A stretch of DNA of 64,000 nt from Streptomyces sp. NBC_00190 (GCF_036203305.1 NZ_CP108131.1:2480001-2544000), one strand, 5' to 3'. Shown: positions 1 to 8,448, numbered from the stretch's first letter. A program made the numbers and translations. The notes: a model not told the origin generated them from the letters alone.

Positions 1-122
1 TGATGGCCGTCTGCGTGGTCCGCACGAAATGGGGGCCGGAGCGCTCCCGGCTGCCGCTGGGCAGCCGCCCGCCGCCGCTGGACACCCGGACGGGACGGCA
101 CGGCCGGGGCGAAGCGGCCTGA
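1..122 (+). CDS. 3' end of an unidentified CDS, cut by the window edge
   Basis: A frame open from the left edge ends at a TGA at 120-122. The visible tail, about 39 residues, is hydrophilic and rich in Arg, Pro and Gly, with no motif I recognise. It fits the disordered C-terminus of an upstream protein on the same strand as the sensor kinase. The only reason to call it coding is the open frame and its position just before the kinase gene, so the call is weak. Confidence 0.35.
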   Translation, partial: MAVCVVRTKWGPERSRLPLGSRPPPLDTRTGRHGRGEAA

Positions 123-158
123 GCCGGGCGGCCTGAACGGTCCGGCCGGGGCAGGCCG

Positions 159-164
159 TACGGT
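159..164 (+). promoter_or_regulatory. -10 box (TACGGT) for a leaderless sensor kinase mRNA
   Basis: TACGGT fits the TANNNT pattern and ends exactly 6 nt before the GTG at 171. That places transcription start at or next to the start codon. No Shine-Dalgarno sequence is visible, which agrees with a leaderless transcript. Confidence 0.4.
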
Positions 165-170
165 ATCGGG

Positions 171-1400
171 GTGACGACAGACCTCGGGCCGTTCGCGCCC
201 ACCCGGCAGTGGATGCGGACCCACCCGCTCGCCACCGATGCCGTGCTCGCGTTCGGGGTGTTCGTCTCCATGGTCCTCGGGTCGTTCGCCGATCCGCACG
301 GGCCGCACGGGCCCACCTTCGGGACGCGGACCCCCGAGCCGTTCTCGCTGCTGCTGATGCTGCTCGGCGCGGCCGCCCTGGTGTTCCGGCGCCGACGGCC
401 GCGCACCGTGCTCGCCGTGACCTGCGGGCTCTCGCTGCTGGAGCTGACCACCGGGGAGCCCCGGGCGCCCGTCGCCATGTGCACGGTGATCTCCCTGTAC
501 ACGGTGGCCGCGCGCACCGACCGGCCCACGACCTGGCGGATCGGGCTGCTCACCATGGCCGGGCTGACGGGCGTGGCCATGCTCGCCGGGCCCCTGCCCT
601 GGTACGCGCAGGAGAACATCGGGATCTTCGCCTGGACCGGGATGGCCGCGGCCGCCGGTGACGCCGTACGCAGCCGGCGGGCTTTCGTCGACGCCATCCG
701 GGAGCGGGCCGAACGCGCCGAGCGGACCCGGGACGAGGAGGCGCGGCGCCGGGTCGCCGAGGAGCGGCTGCGGATCGCCCGGGACCTGCACGACGTGGTG
801 GCCCACCACATCGCGCTGGTGAACGTGCAGGCGGGGGTCGCCGCGCACGTCATGGACAAGCGCCCGGACCAGGCCAAGGAGGCCCTGGCCCACGTACGGG
901 ACGCCAGCCGCTCGGCGTTGAACGAGCTGCGGGCGACGGTCGGGCTGCTGCGCCAGTCCGGCGACCCGGAGGCGCCGACCGAGCCCGCGCCCGGACTGTC
1001 CGTCCTGGACGAGCTGGTGGACACCTTCCGGCACGCCGGGCTGCCGGTGGAGGTCATCGTCCAGCTGGGGCGCGCGGACGGCCCGCTGCCCGCCGCGGTG
1101 GACCTCGCCGCGTACCGGGTGGTCCAGGAGGCGCTGACCAACGTACGCAAGCACGCCGGGCCGGGGGCGCGCGCCGAGGTGAGCGTGGTCCGGGTCGGAA
1201 CCTCGGTGGAGGTGACCGTCCTGGACGACGGAGGCGCTCCGCCCGCCGACCCGGCGGACTCCGCGCCGGAGCCCGACGACAGCGGCGGCCACGGCCTGCT
1301 CGGCATGCGCGAGCGCACCGGCGCCCTGGGCGGCTCCTGCTTCGCGGGGCCCCGGTACGGGGGCGGCTACCGGGTGCACGCGATCCTTCCGGTGGGCTAG
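171..1400 (+). CDS. two-component sensor histidine kinase, DesK/NarL class
   Basis: This 409-residue membrane sensor kinase should autophosphorylate on His and pass the phosphate to a LuxR/NarL-type regulator. About six hydrophobic segments lie between residues 23 and 162. They are followed by a HisKA_3 dimerisation box with RDLHDVVAHH (His207). The HATPase domain shows YRVVQEALTNVRKHAG near 315-330 and GHGLLGMRERTGALGG near 377-392. The start is GTG at 171. No response regulator follows, because the next gene is on the other strand, so a partner would have to lie left of the window or elsewhere. The family call is firm but the signal is unknown. Confidence 0.9.
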   Translation: MTTDLGPFAPTRQWMRTHPLATDAVLAFGVFVSMVLGSFADPHGPHGPTFGTRTPEPFSLLLMLLGAAALVFRRRRPRTVLAVTCGLSLLELTTGEPRAPVAMCTVISLYTVAARTDRPTTWRIGLLTMAGLTGVAMLAGPLPWYAQENIGIFAWTGMAAAAGDAVRSRRAFVDAIRERAERAERTRDEEARRRVAEERLRIARDLHDVVAHHIALVNVQAGVAAHVMDKRPDQAKEALAHVRDASRSALNELRATVGLLRQSGDPEAPTEPAPGLSVLDELVDTFRHAGLPVEVIVQLGRADGPLPAAVDLAAYRVVQEALTNVRKHAGPGARAEVSVVRVGTSVEVTVLDDGGAPPADPADSAPEPDDSGGHGLLGMRERTGALGGSCFAGPRYGGGYRVHAILPVG

Positions 1401-1435
1401 ATCCTGTCCACAGGCCCAGGGGCTAGGGCTAGGGG

Positions 1436-2257
1436 CTAGGGGCAGGCCTTGCGCCAGGGGCCGAGGTCGGACTTCTTCTCCATCGAGCTGAACTTCAGCT
1501 TGCGCGTGGCGGCGCAGAAGCGGCTCGCCCTGAGCTCGTACTCGACGTGGAAGACCGCCTTCCCGGCCTGGATGAACGGGGTCACCCGCTCGCACTCCTC
1601 GTACTGGGCGCACTGCTCGTTGACCGCGAAGTCGAACTCCCCCACCAGCTGGGGGATCTGGTCGAGGTCGTTCTTCAGGCCGACCGCCATGCCCCGGTCG
1701 TGGGCGAGCTTCGCGATCAGCCGGTTGTAGCGCAGCTGGTCATCGGCGGTCAGCGGGAAGCCCGACTCGTTGGCGTAGCCGTCCATGTTGTCCGGCTCCA
1801 CCGCGTCGAAGCCCTTGTCCCGGCACATGTCGAACCGCTTGGCCATCAGCCGCTCCAGCTCCGCGAGCCGCCGGATGTCCAGCCAGCGCTCGCCCTCCCA
1901 GCCGTTGCCCTCGCCGAGGATCGACTCGGGGAACGCGGCGGCGTCCGGGCGGAAGTCCTCCCAAGCCCCGGTGGAGAGGTAGCAGATGGTCCGGCGGCCG
2001 GCCCGCTTCAGGGTGGCTACCTGCTCCTTGGTCGTGTTGAACCCGTCGACGTCGTACACCGCCGCCCGCACCGAGGTGTCGAGCTTCCCGGTGAGCTGCC
2101 ACTGCCAGCTGACGCCGGGCCCGGGCTGCCAGCGCTGCCCGGGCGCCGGGGCCGGCGACACGTCGTCGGGCCCCTCGTCGGACCCCTCGGTGGTGCAGGC
2201 GGCGAGGAGCAGGAGCGGTACGAGGAACAGCAGCCGCCATCGCGTCCCGGGCCTCAT
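1436..2257 (-). CDS. GH114 endo-alpha-1,4-polygalactosaminidase-like lipoprotein (Ega3-like)
   Basis: This 273-residue protein is the last gene of the galactosaminogalactan-like locus. The N-terminus has a lipoprotein signal ending LLAAC (Cys21), so it is probably anchored outside the membrane. The GH114 (TM1410-like) fold is indicated by YDVDGFN, CYLSTGAWEDFRP and GFDAVEPDNMDGY (residues 149-161). A later VNEQC holds Glu214. In the family, an Asp in the first motif and a Glu near the second are catalytic. The family cleaves alpha-1,4-linked galactosamine polymers. The ATG at 2257 has GGAGG 7 nt upstream and overlaps the preceding stop as ATGA, which implies translational coupling. An open frame runs further upstream but lacks such a start. 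Confidence 0.85.
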   Translation of the reverse strand: MRPGTRWRLLFLVPLLLLAACTTEGSDEGPDDVSPAPAPGQRWQPGPGVSWQWQLTGKLDTSVRAAVYDVDGFNTTKEQVATLKRAGRRTICYLSTGAWEDFRPDAAAFPESILGEGNGWEGERWLDIRRLAELERLMAKRFDMCRDKGFDAVEPDNMDGYANESGFPLTADDQLRYNRLIAKLAHDRGMAVGLKNDLDQIPQLVGEFDFAVNEQCAQYEECERVTPFIQAGKAVFHVEYELRASRFCAATRKLKFSSMEKKSDLGPWRKACP

Positions 2258-2904
2258 GCCGTGGCCTCCAGGGCGTACGGGAGGGTCCCCCACGGGTGGG
2301 CGCCCGTCCCGGGGACCGCGCAGTGCACCGCGGCCCGCCGCTGCTCGGCGAGTTCGGCGGCGGGCGCGCCCGGCGGGACGGCGTAGACGAGGTGGCAGAA
2401 CCGCTGGGCGGGGTGGTCGGCGGTCCAGGGCGGTACGGGGGCCGCGTCCTCGTACGCGTCCCAGGGCCCCTCGAAGGTGACGAGGAGGTCGGCGAGGCCG
2501 GCGTAGCCGGGGTGCGGGTGGACGCCGTGGTTGAGGACGAGGGTACGGGCGCCCGCGGCCCGGGCGGCCACGGCGAGCCGCCCGTAGTGCGGCAGCAGTT
2601 CCGGGCCGGAGGCCGCCTGGTCGAGGAAGGCGCCGTCGGTGCCGTACCAGTCGCGGTGGCGCAGCAGGTCGCGCACCACGGCGGCGTGCGGGCGGCGCCC
2701 GTAGTCGGTGTCGGTGTAGCCGAGGACTGCCACCCCGGCCGCGCGCAGCCGTTCGGAGACGAGCGCGAACCGCTCGTCGGGGGCGTCGCCCGGCCCGCTG
2801 TCGGGGTTGAGCACCACCGAGTGGAGCCGGCCCGCGGAGCGGATGAGCCGCTCCCACTCCTCGGGCCGGTCGGCGGGGTGCTCGTAGAGGGGCACCAGCA
2901 GCAT
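2254..2904 (-). CDS. spherulin-4 / GH135 family protein (Sph3-like)
   Basis: A 216-residue protein of the spherulation-specific family 4 (GH135). The family signature is clear: LLVPLYEHP at the N-terminus, VVLNPDSGPGDAPD (30-43), VLGYTDTDYGRR (60-71), DGAFLDQ (90-96), LNHGVHPHPGY and TFEGPW (Glu145). Fungal Sph3 hydrolyses nascent galactosaminogalactan. Its usual Asp-Glu pair reads Asp95-Gln96 here. No signal peptide is visible, so it may act in the cytoplasm. ATG 2904 has AAGAAGGA just upstream. An alternative GTG at 2934 overlaps the previous stop as GTGA and would add ten residues. It lies between the membrane protein gene and the GH114 gene. Confidence 0.8.
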   Translation of the reverse strand: MLLVPLYEHPADRPEEWERLIRSAGRLHSVVLNPDSGPGDAPDERFALVSERLRAAGVAVLGYTDTDYGRRPHAAVVRDLLRHRDWYGTDGAFLDQAASGPELLPHYGRLAVAARAAGARTLVLNHGVHPHPGYAGLADLLVTFEGPWDAYEDAAPVPPWTADHPAQRFCHLVYAVPPGAPAAELAEQRRAAVHCAVPGTGAHPWGTLPYALEATA

Positions 2905-2930
2905 GGGGTCCTTCTTCGCGTTCACATCGT

Positions 2931-4457
2931 TCACCGGTGGGCCGTCGCACGGCCGAGGCGCAGGCAGACCAGGACGGCGAGGGTGGCCGCGGCGGCGGCC
3001 GCCACCACCAGCTGGACCGCCCGCGGCGCTCCCAGCCCGGTCAGCAGGGCCAGGCTCTGGGCCACGGCTGCCGAGGCGCAGACCACGGCCGCGGGCCGGA
3101 CCGCCCCGAACGACTGGAGCAGCAGCCCGGTCCACATCACGGCGCCGAGGAGGAGCAGGGTCAGGGCGCGGACCCCGGTCAGGGCCGGGGCGCCGGGCCA
3201 GAGCAGGGTGCCGGCCAGTCCCAGGGCCAGCAGCACCGTCAGGTACGCGGCGAGGCACTGGGCCAGCGTGGAGAGCATCCGGCGCCGGAAGGCCTCGGGC
3301 GAGCGGGCCGCCCGGAGTCCGGCGAGGCTGCCGCTGCGGAACCGGTGCAGGAGCCATTCCGCGGGACCCATGCTGAGGGTGAGCGCCACCGCCGAGGGGG
3401 CGGCGACGGCCTCGGCGGGCCCCCCGGCGAGCACCTCCCCGAGGGCGGCGTACAGCACGAGCAGGCCGGTCCCGAGGCCGAAGACCCCGTACGGGACGGA
3501 GTCCCCCAGCCGCGGCCCGCGCGGGGCGTACTCCTCCTCGGGGCCGCGCAGCATCCGCCAGAGCACGGGACCCGTTCCCGGGCGGCGCGCCGCCCAGCCG
3601 CGTACGCGGGCGGCGGCGGCCCGCGCGCCCTCGGCCAGCGGGAGTTCCCGTACGGCCAGGGTGCAGGCCGCCAGCAGGGACACCACGAGCAGGGTCACGC
3701 GGACCGGCACGGGCAGGTCCACGAAGAGCGCGAGCAGGGCCCCGGCGGCCATCGGGCCGAGCGCGGCGAGCAGGACCCGCTCCCGGCCGAGGACGAGCAG
3801 GACGGTGGCGGCGCCGACGTAGAGGGCCTGTCCGGCCGCGAAGGCGTACGAGAAGGGCGGCCCGCCGGGCACGGCCAGTGCGGCGGCGGTGCCCAGCAGG
3901 GACCCGGCGGGAGCGCCGGCGAGCAGGGTCCGCCCGGCGGCGGCCCGGTCGCCGAGCCCGAGCCAGGAGTAGGCCCGGTGGGAGAGGGTCTGGTCCCACA
4001 CCCAGCCGATGAGCGCCCCGGCGAGCAGGGTCAGGGTCCCGGCGGGCAGGCCGAGGCGGTCCTTCGGCCCTTCGAGCAGGGGGGCGCCCAGCACGTAGGC
4101 CAGGCCGGGCAGGGCGAAGATCACCCCGCGCAGCAGGCAGGCGGTGAGGGAGACCTTCCAGGGGTCGGGGACGCCGTCGGGTTCCGGGAAGGAGCGCGGC
4201 ACCCGGGCGTAGAGCTCCTCGGCGAGCGCGAAGGAGTCGTGGCGGCCGTAGGTGAGCCGGATGTGCTCGTCGGTCATGCCGTCGGATTCGAGGACGGCGG
4301 CGATCTCGTCGGGGTGGACGGCGGAGGCGATGAACACGTCGAAGCGCTCGGCGAGTTCGTCCATGGGGTCGGCGGCCGGAGGAACGGTACGCCGGGGCCG
4401 CGGGATCGCGGGCAGCGTGTCGCCGCCCGGGACCTTGAGCCAGAGGGATCCGCTCAC
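2931..4457 (-). CDS. polytopic membrane protein of the exopolysaccharide locus
   Basis: A 508-residue integral membrane protein. A short N-terminal cytoplasmic part holds a PDEIAAVLESDGMTDEHIRL stretch. About ten to twelve hydrophobic segments follow, including LLRGVIFALPGLAYVLGAP and ALTLLLLGAVMWTGLLLQSF. I do not recognise a transporter signature, and it is not an obvious PelG. Its place directly after the PelF-like glycosyltransferase suggests it carries the polymer across the membrane or anchors the synthase. The GTG at 4457 has GGGAG 6 nt upstream and overlaps the glycosyltransferase stop as GTGA. Another GTG at 4460 is possible. Function is inferred from context only. Confidence 0.75.
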   Translation of the reverse strand: MSGSLWLKVPGGDTLPAIPRPRRTVPPAADPMDELAERFDVFIASAVHPDEIAAVLESDGMTDEHIRLTYGRHDSFALAEELYARVPRSFPEPDGVPDPWKVSLTACLLRGVIFALPGLAYVLGAPLLEGPKDRLGLPAGTLTLLAGALIGWVWDQTLSHRAYSWLGLGDRAAAGRTLLAGAPAGSLLGTAAALAVPGGPPFSYAFAAGQALYVGAATVLLVLGRERVLLAALGPMAAGALLALFVDLPVPVRVTLLVVSLLAACTLAVRELPLAEGARAAAARVRGWAARRPGTGPVLWRMLRGPEEEYAPRGPRLGDSVPYGVFGLGTGLLVLYAALGEVLAGGPAEAVAAPSAVALTLSMGPAEWLLHRFRSGSLAGLRAARSPEAFRRRMLSTLAQCLAAYLTVLLALGLAGTLLWPGAPALTGVRALTLLLLGAVMWTGLLLQSFGAVRPAAVVCASAAVAQSLALLTGLGAPRAVQLVVAAAAAATLAVLVCLRLGRATAHR

Positions 4458-5968
4458 CACAGGCTCCCGTCTGCGGCGAGTTCGCGGTACCAGGGGTCGG
4501 CGAGCCGCTGGGTCCAGTCGTCGCCCTCGCGGACGGGCAGGACCGGCTGGCCGGCGAGTTCCCTGTAGATGTGCCGGAAGCCGTCCACGGACTGGTGGAG
4601 GGTGAACTTCTCCACCACCCGTTTGCGGGACATCCGGCCGAGCTCGGCGCGGCGTTCGTCGTCGCGGAGCAGGGCGAGGGTGGCGCGCGCCATGGTCTCG
4701 GGCTCGCGCGGCGGGACGACGAGGCCGGTGTCGCCGACGGCCTCGCGGACCCCGCCGACATCGGTGGAGACGGTGGTGCGGCCGCAGGACATGGCCTCGA
4801 TGATGCTGAAGGGGAAGCCCTCGCTGATGGAGGAGAGCATCACGACGCTGCCGGCCGCGTACGCCTGCGCGACCTGCTCGATGCGGCCCTCGTACGAGAC
4901 CCCGTCGGTCACCCCGAGCTCGGCGGCGAGCTTCTCCAGGCGGAGCTTGTACTCCTCGCAGCCGGCCGGCACCGGGCCGAAGAGTCGCAGCCGCAGGGTC
5001 GGCATCTCCACGCGCATGAAGGCGTAGGCCCGGATGAGGGTTTCGAGGTCCTTGATGGGGTCGATGCGGCCGCACCAGCTGAGGGTGGGCACCTCGGGTT
5101 CGGGGCCGGCCTCGGGGAAGGCGTACGGGTCCACGCCGTTGTACACGGTGCGGATCCGGTCGGCGGCGGCGCCTCCGCGCTCCTCCCAGCGGCGGTTGTA
5201 CTGGTTGACGGGGGTGATCAGGTCGGCCTGCCGGTAGCCCTCGGTGTTGAGCTCGCGGTAGAAGCCGAGCATGAGCGCCTTGACGGGCCAGCGCTGTGCG
5301 GCGCTGCGGTAGCCGAGGTAGCGCTCGCGCAGGTAGATGCCGTGCTCGGTCAGGAGGAAGGGCACCTTGTCGAGGTAGGCGGCGGCGAGGGCCGGGAGGG
5401 TGGCGAGGCCGCTGCTGACGGCGTGCGCGACGCTGTCGGGCGGGATCCGCACGGAAAGCGGGCGCAGCGCGTGTTCCAGCAGGTCGGTGGCGGTGAGCGC
5501 GTCGTGGATGGTGGGCTCGGCGGCGGCGACGGCGAGGCCCGGGCGGGTCCATACGTCCATCAGCAGGCGCAGGACGGACTCGGAGCGCAGGGCCGGGGCG
5601 AGCTTCCCGGCCCGGGCGAGGACGGCCAGTTCGCGCAGGGCCCCGGAGAATCCCCCGTGGCCAGGGTCGAGCAGGGAGAGCAGGAAGGTTTCGTAGACCT
5701 CGGTGAAACGGCGGTGGGCCTTGCCGCGCAGGACGGACCGGCGGCCGCGCCGGGGAGTGGCCCCCCAGAGCGGTACGACGGTGTGCCGGTAGACGTTGCG
5801 CGGGAGTTCCCAGGTAACCGGCTCGCGTCCGGAGCCGGTCAGGGCTATGACGTTGAAGTCGACCTCCGGCATGCCTCGGACCAGTTGGTCGCACCAGGTG
5901 CTGACGCCCCCGTGGACGTGCGGATAGGTGCCTTCGGTGAGCATGGTGACATGACGCCCATGGCTCAT
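4454..5968 (-). CDS. PelF-like GT4 glycosyltransferase (DUF3492)
   Basis: A 504-residue cytoplasmic glycosyltransferase. The start MLTEGTYPHVHGGVSTW is the DUF3492/PelF N-terminus. The middle has FLLTEHGIYLRERYL. The C-terminal GT4 nucleotide-sugar domain has LSWCGRIDPIKDLETLI and SSISEGFPFSIIEAMSCGR. PelF polymerises GalNAc-rich Pel polysaccharide from UDP-sugar, and fungal Gtb3 belongs to the same broad group. Length matches bacterial PelF (about 500). ATG 5968 is preceded by a G-rich GGGGGG sequence. Its 3' end overlaps the membrane protein start, so the two are probably co-translated. No pelA, pelB or pelC neighbour is present. Confidence 0.88.
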   Translation of the reverse strand: MSHGRHVTMLTEGTYPHVHGGVSTWCDQLVRGMPEVDFNVIALTGSGREPVTWELPRNVYRHTVVPLWGATPRRGRRSVLRGKAHRRFTEVYETFLLSLLDPGHGGFSGALRELAVLARAGKLAPALRSESVLRLLMDVWTRPGLAVAAAEPTIHDALTATDLLEHALRPLSVRIPPDSVAHAVSSGLATLPALAAAYLDKVPFLLTEHGIYLRERYLGYRSAAQRWPVKALMLGFYRELNTEGYRQADLITPVNQYNRRWEERGGAAADRIRTVYNGVDPYAFPEAGPEPEVPTLSWCGRIDPIKDLETLIRAYAFMRVEMPTLRLRLFGPVPAGCEEYKLRLEKLAAELGVTDGVSYEGRIEQVAQAYAAGSVVMLSSISEGFPFSIIEAMSCGRTTVSTDVGGVREAVGDTGLVVPPREPETMARATLALLRDDERRAELGRMSRKRVVEKFTLHQSVDGFRHIYRELAGQPVLPVREGDDWTQRLADPWYRELAADGSLW

Positions 5969-5990
5969 GCGGTGTGTCCCCCCAGGACGG

Positions 5991-6029
5991 AAAAAGGGGC
6001 CGGCGCCCGTGGTGTCGCGGAGCGCCGGC
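5991..6029 (-). terminator. intrinsic terminator between the deacetylase and glycosyltransferase genes
   Basis: An 8-bp perfect stem (GCCGGCGC at 5999-6006, GCGCCGGC at 6022-6029) encloses a 15-nt loop. Read on the minus strand it is followed by CCCC and five T residues (5991-5998). It lies 44 nt after the deacetylase stop and ahead of the glycosyltransferase start, so it may terminate or attenuate read-through into the downstream four genes. Confidence 0.6.
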
Positions 6030-6074
6030 GCTAGGTGGTTCTCGTAGCGGCTTGCTGCTGGTCGGCCCGGACGG

Positions 6075-8102
6075 TCAGGCGGGCAGCTTGAGCGTGACGG
6101 CGCTCTGGAGCAGCTCGGGCTGGGTCCAGCTGGAGCGGGTGCCCGCGTAGGCGGTGCCGAAGTCGGCGGTGCCGAGCACGAGCTGCTTCTTGGTCCCGTT
6201 GGGGGCGGTCACCGGGGCGACGACCCCGGAGGGCGCCTTGACGGTGACGGCGGTGCCGATGCGGTAGGCGGTGACCTTGCCGTCGGCGAGCGCCTTGTCC
6301 CAGGCGGTGCGGCGGCCGAGCTCGACGCCGGCTTCCTTCATCGTCTGGTTGACGATCGGCGCGCTGGGCGCGTAGAGGGCGCGGTAGGTGTCGAGGACCT
6401 GGTTGAGCACCGGGTAGAGGGTGCGGTCCTCGGCGAGGTTGGACTGGTGGACGTAGTGCGGGCGGGGGTCGTTGGCCAGCACATGGCGCAGGGCGGTCCG
6501 GGCCTCCTGCGGGACGATGTAGTTCAGGTAGCCGGTGTTGACGTCGAGCGCGGCCGGCAGGCAGGTGGAAGTCGCCGGGTTGTCCTCGCAGATGCCGCTG
6601 CCGCCGTCCGCGCGGCTGGCGTAGATCCAGTTGTACTCGTCGGCCATCTCCGCGTTGGTGCCCGTGTTGTAGTACACGTTCATCGGGTGGCGGGGCACGG
6701 TGAGGGCGGCGCCGACGGCCCGCTGCGCGGGTTCGCGGGAGTTGTCGCTGCCCGCCCACTTGACGCCGTTGTCGGCGAGCGCGCCGGCCAGGTTGGGGTT
6801 GTCCTGGGCCTGCTGCGGGAGGGTCTTGAGGCCCGAGTGCTCGCCGGTGACGAGCTCGGTCCGGTCGGTGGTGATGCCCTTGGCCGCGGCCCAGTTGTTG
6901 TTGTCGCGGATCTGCGCGGAGATCTCCGCACGGCTCATCCAGTTGATGGCGCCCGCGGCGTTCTTCGTGCACGTCCAGGGCGTGGTGGTGGTGTCCTGGA
7001 CGCAGCCGACGAAGGGGTGCGTGTAGGTGTGGTTCATCCAGCGGTACTTGGCCCGGTCGGCGACGAGCTGGGCGGTGAGGGCGTCGGTGCCGCCGTTCGA
7101 AGCCTTCCACTCCTCTCCGGCGCCCGCGTTGAAGAGCATGTCGAGCTTGAAGCCCTTGGACTGCTGCCACTGCGCCGCGTAGACGGCGTCGGCGGCGGTC
7201 ATCCGGATGGTGCTCTCCTTGCCCTCGCCGCCGGCGCAGGCGTAGTCGCCGGGCGTGCAGTTGAGCTCCTTGCTCCACCGGGCGTCGGGGGCGAAGACGT
7301 CGTCGACGTGGACCGCGAAGTAGCTGCGGCTCTGGCCGAGGTGGACCCCCTGGGTGAGCCAGTCGACGATGCCCCGGGCCAGCAGCCGGAACTGCTGCTG
7401 GTACTGGTTGTAGCCGAAGGTGACGACCAGCTCGCTGCGCCCGTCGTGGGCGTACTCGCCGACGAGCGAGGCCCGGCCGGAACCGACGGGGGCGTCGAGG
7501 TAGCTGGTGTAGCCGGTGCGCGGCTTGCCCATGAAGCCGTAGCTCTCGGGCACGAGCGCCGAGTTGTCCTCGAAGGTGACCTGGCCCCCCAGGTAGGCGA
7601 AGGGGCCCGCCTTGCCGGCCGCGGTGACCGCGGCCTGGGTGCCGTCGAGCTGGCCGCTGTACCCGCCGTTGTCGGTGTACTCCAGCCCGACGCCCGGGTG
7701 GGCCCAGGTGTAGGCGTCCACCTGGCGGATCCCGTACGTCGTCTCGTACGCGGTGAGCGCGGCCATCTCGGCCGAGCCCTCGCCGAAGGGGTTCTCGTTC
7801 GGCAGGACGACGCCCTGGTACTTGGCGCGCGGACGGCCGTCGACCGTGTCGCTGAGGAAGCCCGCGTTGATGACCGGGCGGCCGCTGCTGCCCAGCTGCA
7901 CACGGGTGTACGGGACTCCGGTGTCCCGGAGTTCCGCGGTGATCGCCTCGACCGAGCTGCCGCCGTCGTCGACGACCAGCACCTTCAGGTCGATGCGCGC
8001 GGCCGTGGCCGCCTGGGCGGTCGCGGCAGGTACTGCCACGGACACCAGGGCTGCCGCGGCCATGGCGGCGGCGATCCTGTTCATCCGGTTCTTATTGACC
8101 AT
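6075..8102 (-). CDS. secreted Agd3-like (CE18) polysaccharide deacetylase
   Basis: A 675-residue exported protein with a signal peptide of about 34 residues ending near AQAATA. The first 250 residues form a Rossmann-like/accessory region beginning LKVLVVDDGGSS. The catalytic part has FAVHVDDVFAPDARW (His265, Asp267, Asp268), MNHTYTHPFVGC (His358, His362), WAGSDNSRE and VPRHPMNVYYN. The Asp plus HxxxH arrangement is the metal triad of NodB-type deacetylases. The whole layout resembles fungal Agd3, which N-deacetylates galactosaminogalactan. ATG 8102 follows GGGGGGAAA. It heads the minus-strand locus with PelF-like, GH135 and GH114 genes, which is the main support for the substrate guess. Confidence 0.8.
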   Translation of the reverse strand: MVNKNRMNRIAAAMAAAALVSVAVPAATAQAATAARIDLKVLVVDDGGSSVEAITAELRDTGVPYTRVQLGSSGRPVINAGFLSDTVDGRPRAKYQGVVLPNENPFGEGSAEMAALTAYETTYGIRQVDAYTWAHPGVGLEYTDNGGYSGQLDGTQAAVTAAGKAGPFAYLGGQVTFEDNSALVPESYGFMGKPRTGYTSYLDAPVGSGRASLVGEYAHDGRSELVVTFGYNQYQQQFRLLARGIVDWLTQGVHLGQSRSYFAVHVDDVFAPDARWSKELNCTPGDYACAGGEGKESTIRMTAADAVYAAQWQQSKGFKLDMLFNAGAGEEWKASNGGTDALTAQLVADRAKYRWMNHTYTHPFVGCVQDTTTTPWTCTKNAAGAINWMSRAEISAQIRDNNNWAAAKGITTDRTELVTGEHSGLKTLPQQAQDNPNLAGALADNGVKWAGSDNSREPAQRAVGAALTVPRHPMNVYYNTGTNAEMADEYNWIYASRADGGSGICEDNPATSTCLPAALDVNTGYLNYIVPQEARTALRHVLANDPRPHYVHQSNLAEDRTLYPVLNQVLDTYRALYAPSAPIVNQTMKEAGVELGRRTAWDKALADGKVTAYRIGTAVTVKAPSGVVAPVTAPNGTKKQLVLGTADFGTAYAGTRSSWTQPELLQSAVTLKLPA

Positions 8103-8448
8103 TTCGGCCTTTCCCCCCGCAGGCATCCCTCGACACGGCCCTATGGCGGTCGGCCGGGCCGGGGAGGCTCTGTGGAAATCATGCAAAGGAACCCCGCGTC
8201 CCCTTGCGAGAGTGGACCGAGTCTTTCGGACCTCGTCAGGTCTACGGGGCAAACCTGGAGCAGAGTCCACAGATGGGTGAATCTGCAGGCGTCCTGATCG
8301 AACAACTTGCCAAACCTTCGAGTGACGTACGGAAGAGCCCGTGCGCGTAGGCTCATTTCTGGCGGCCGTCGGGCCCGAATACGATCGCTACGGATGGCCG
8401 TCCACCCACTCGGCCCACACATACAAACGGAAGCGAGACTTCACCACC
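8103..8448. promoter_or_regulatory. divergent intergenic region, deacetylase / pepA
   Basis: 346 bp between two divergent starts must hold both promoters. I see one short perfect inverted repeat, GACCT-cgtc-AGGTC (8229-8242), about 130 bp upstream of the deacetylase, which could be an operator. A TAGGCT (8348-8353) is a possible -10 box for pepA. No ORF here looks real. Confidence 0.35.

Noticed and set aside
2254..4761. Long upstream extension (835 residues) of the GH135 frame
   Set aside because: The upstream part is Arg/Pro-rich shadow of the membrane protein gene. Family homology begins at MLLVPLYEHP.
2931..5894. 987-residue frame covering the membrane protein
   Set aside because: The N-terminal 479 residues are the out-of-frame shadow of the PelF-like gene. 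The real start overlaps that gene's stop with a good ribosome site.
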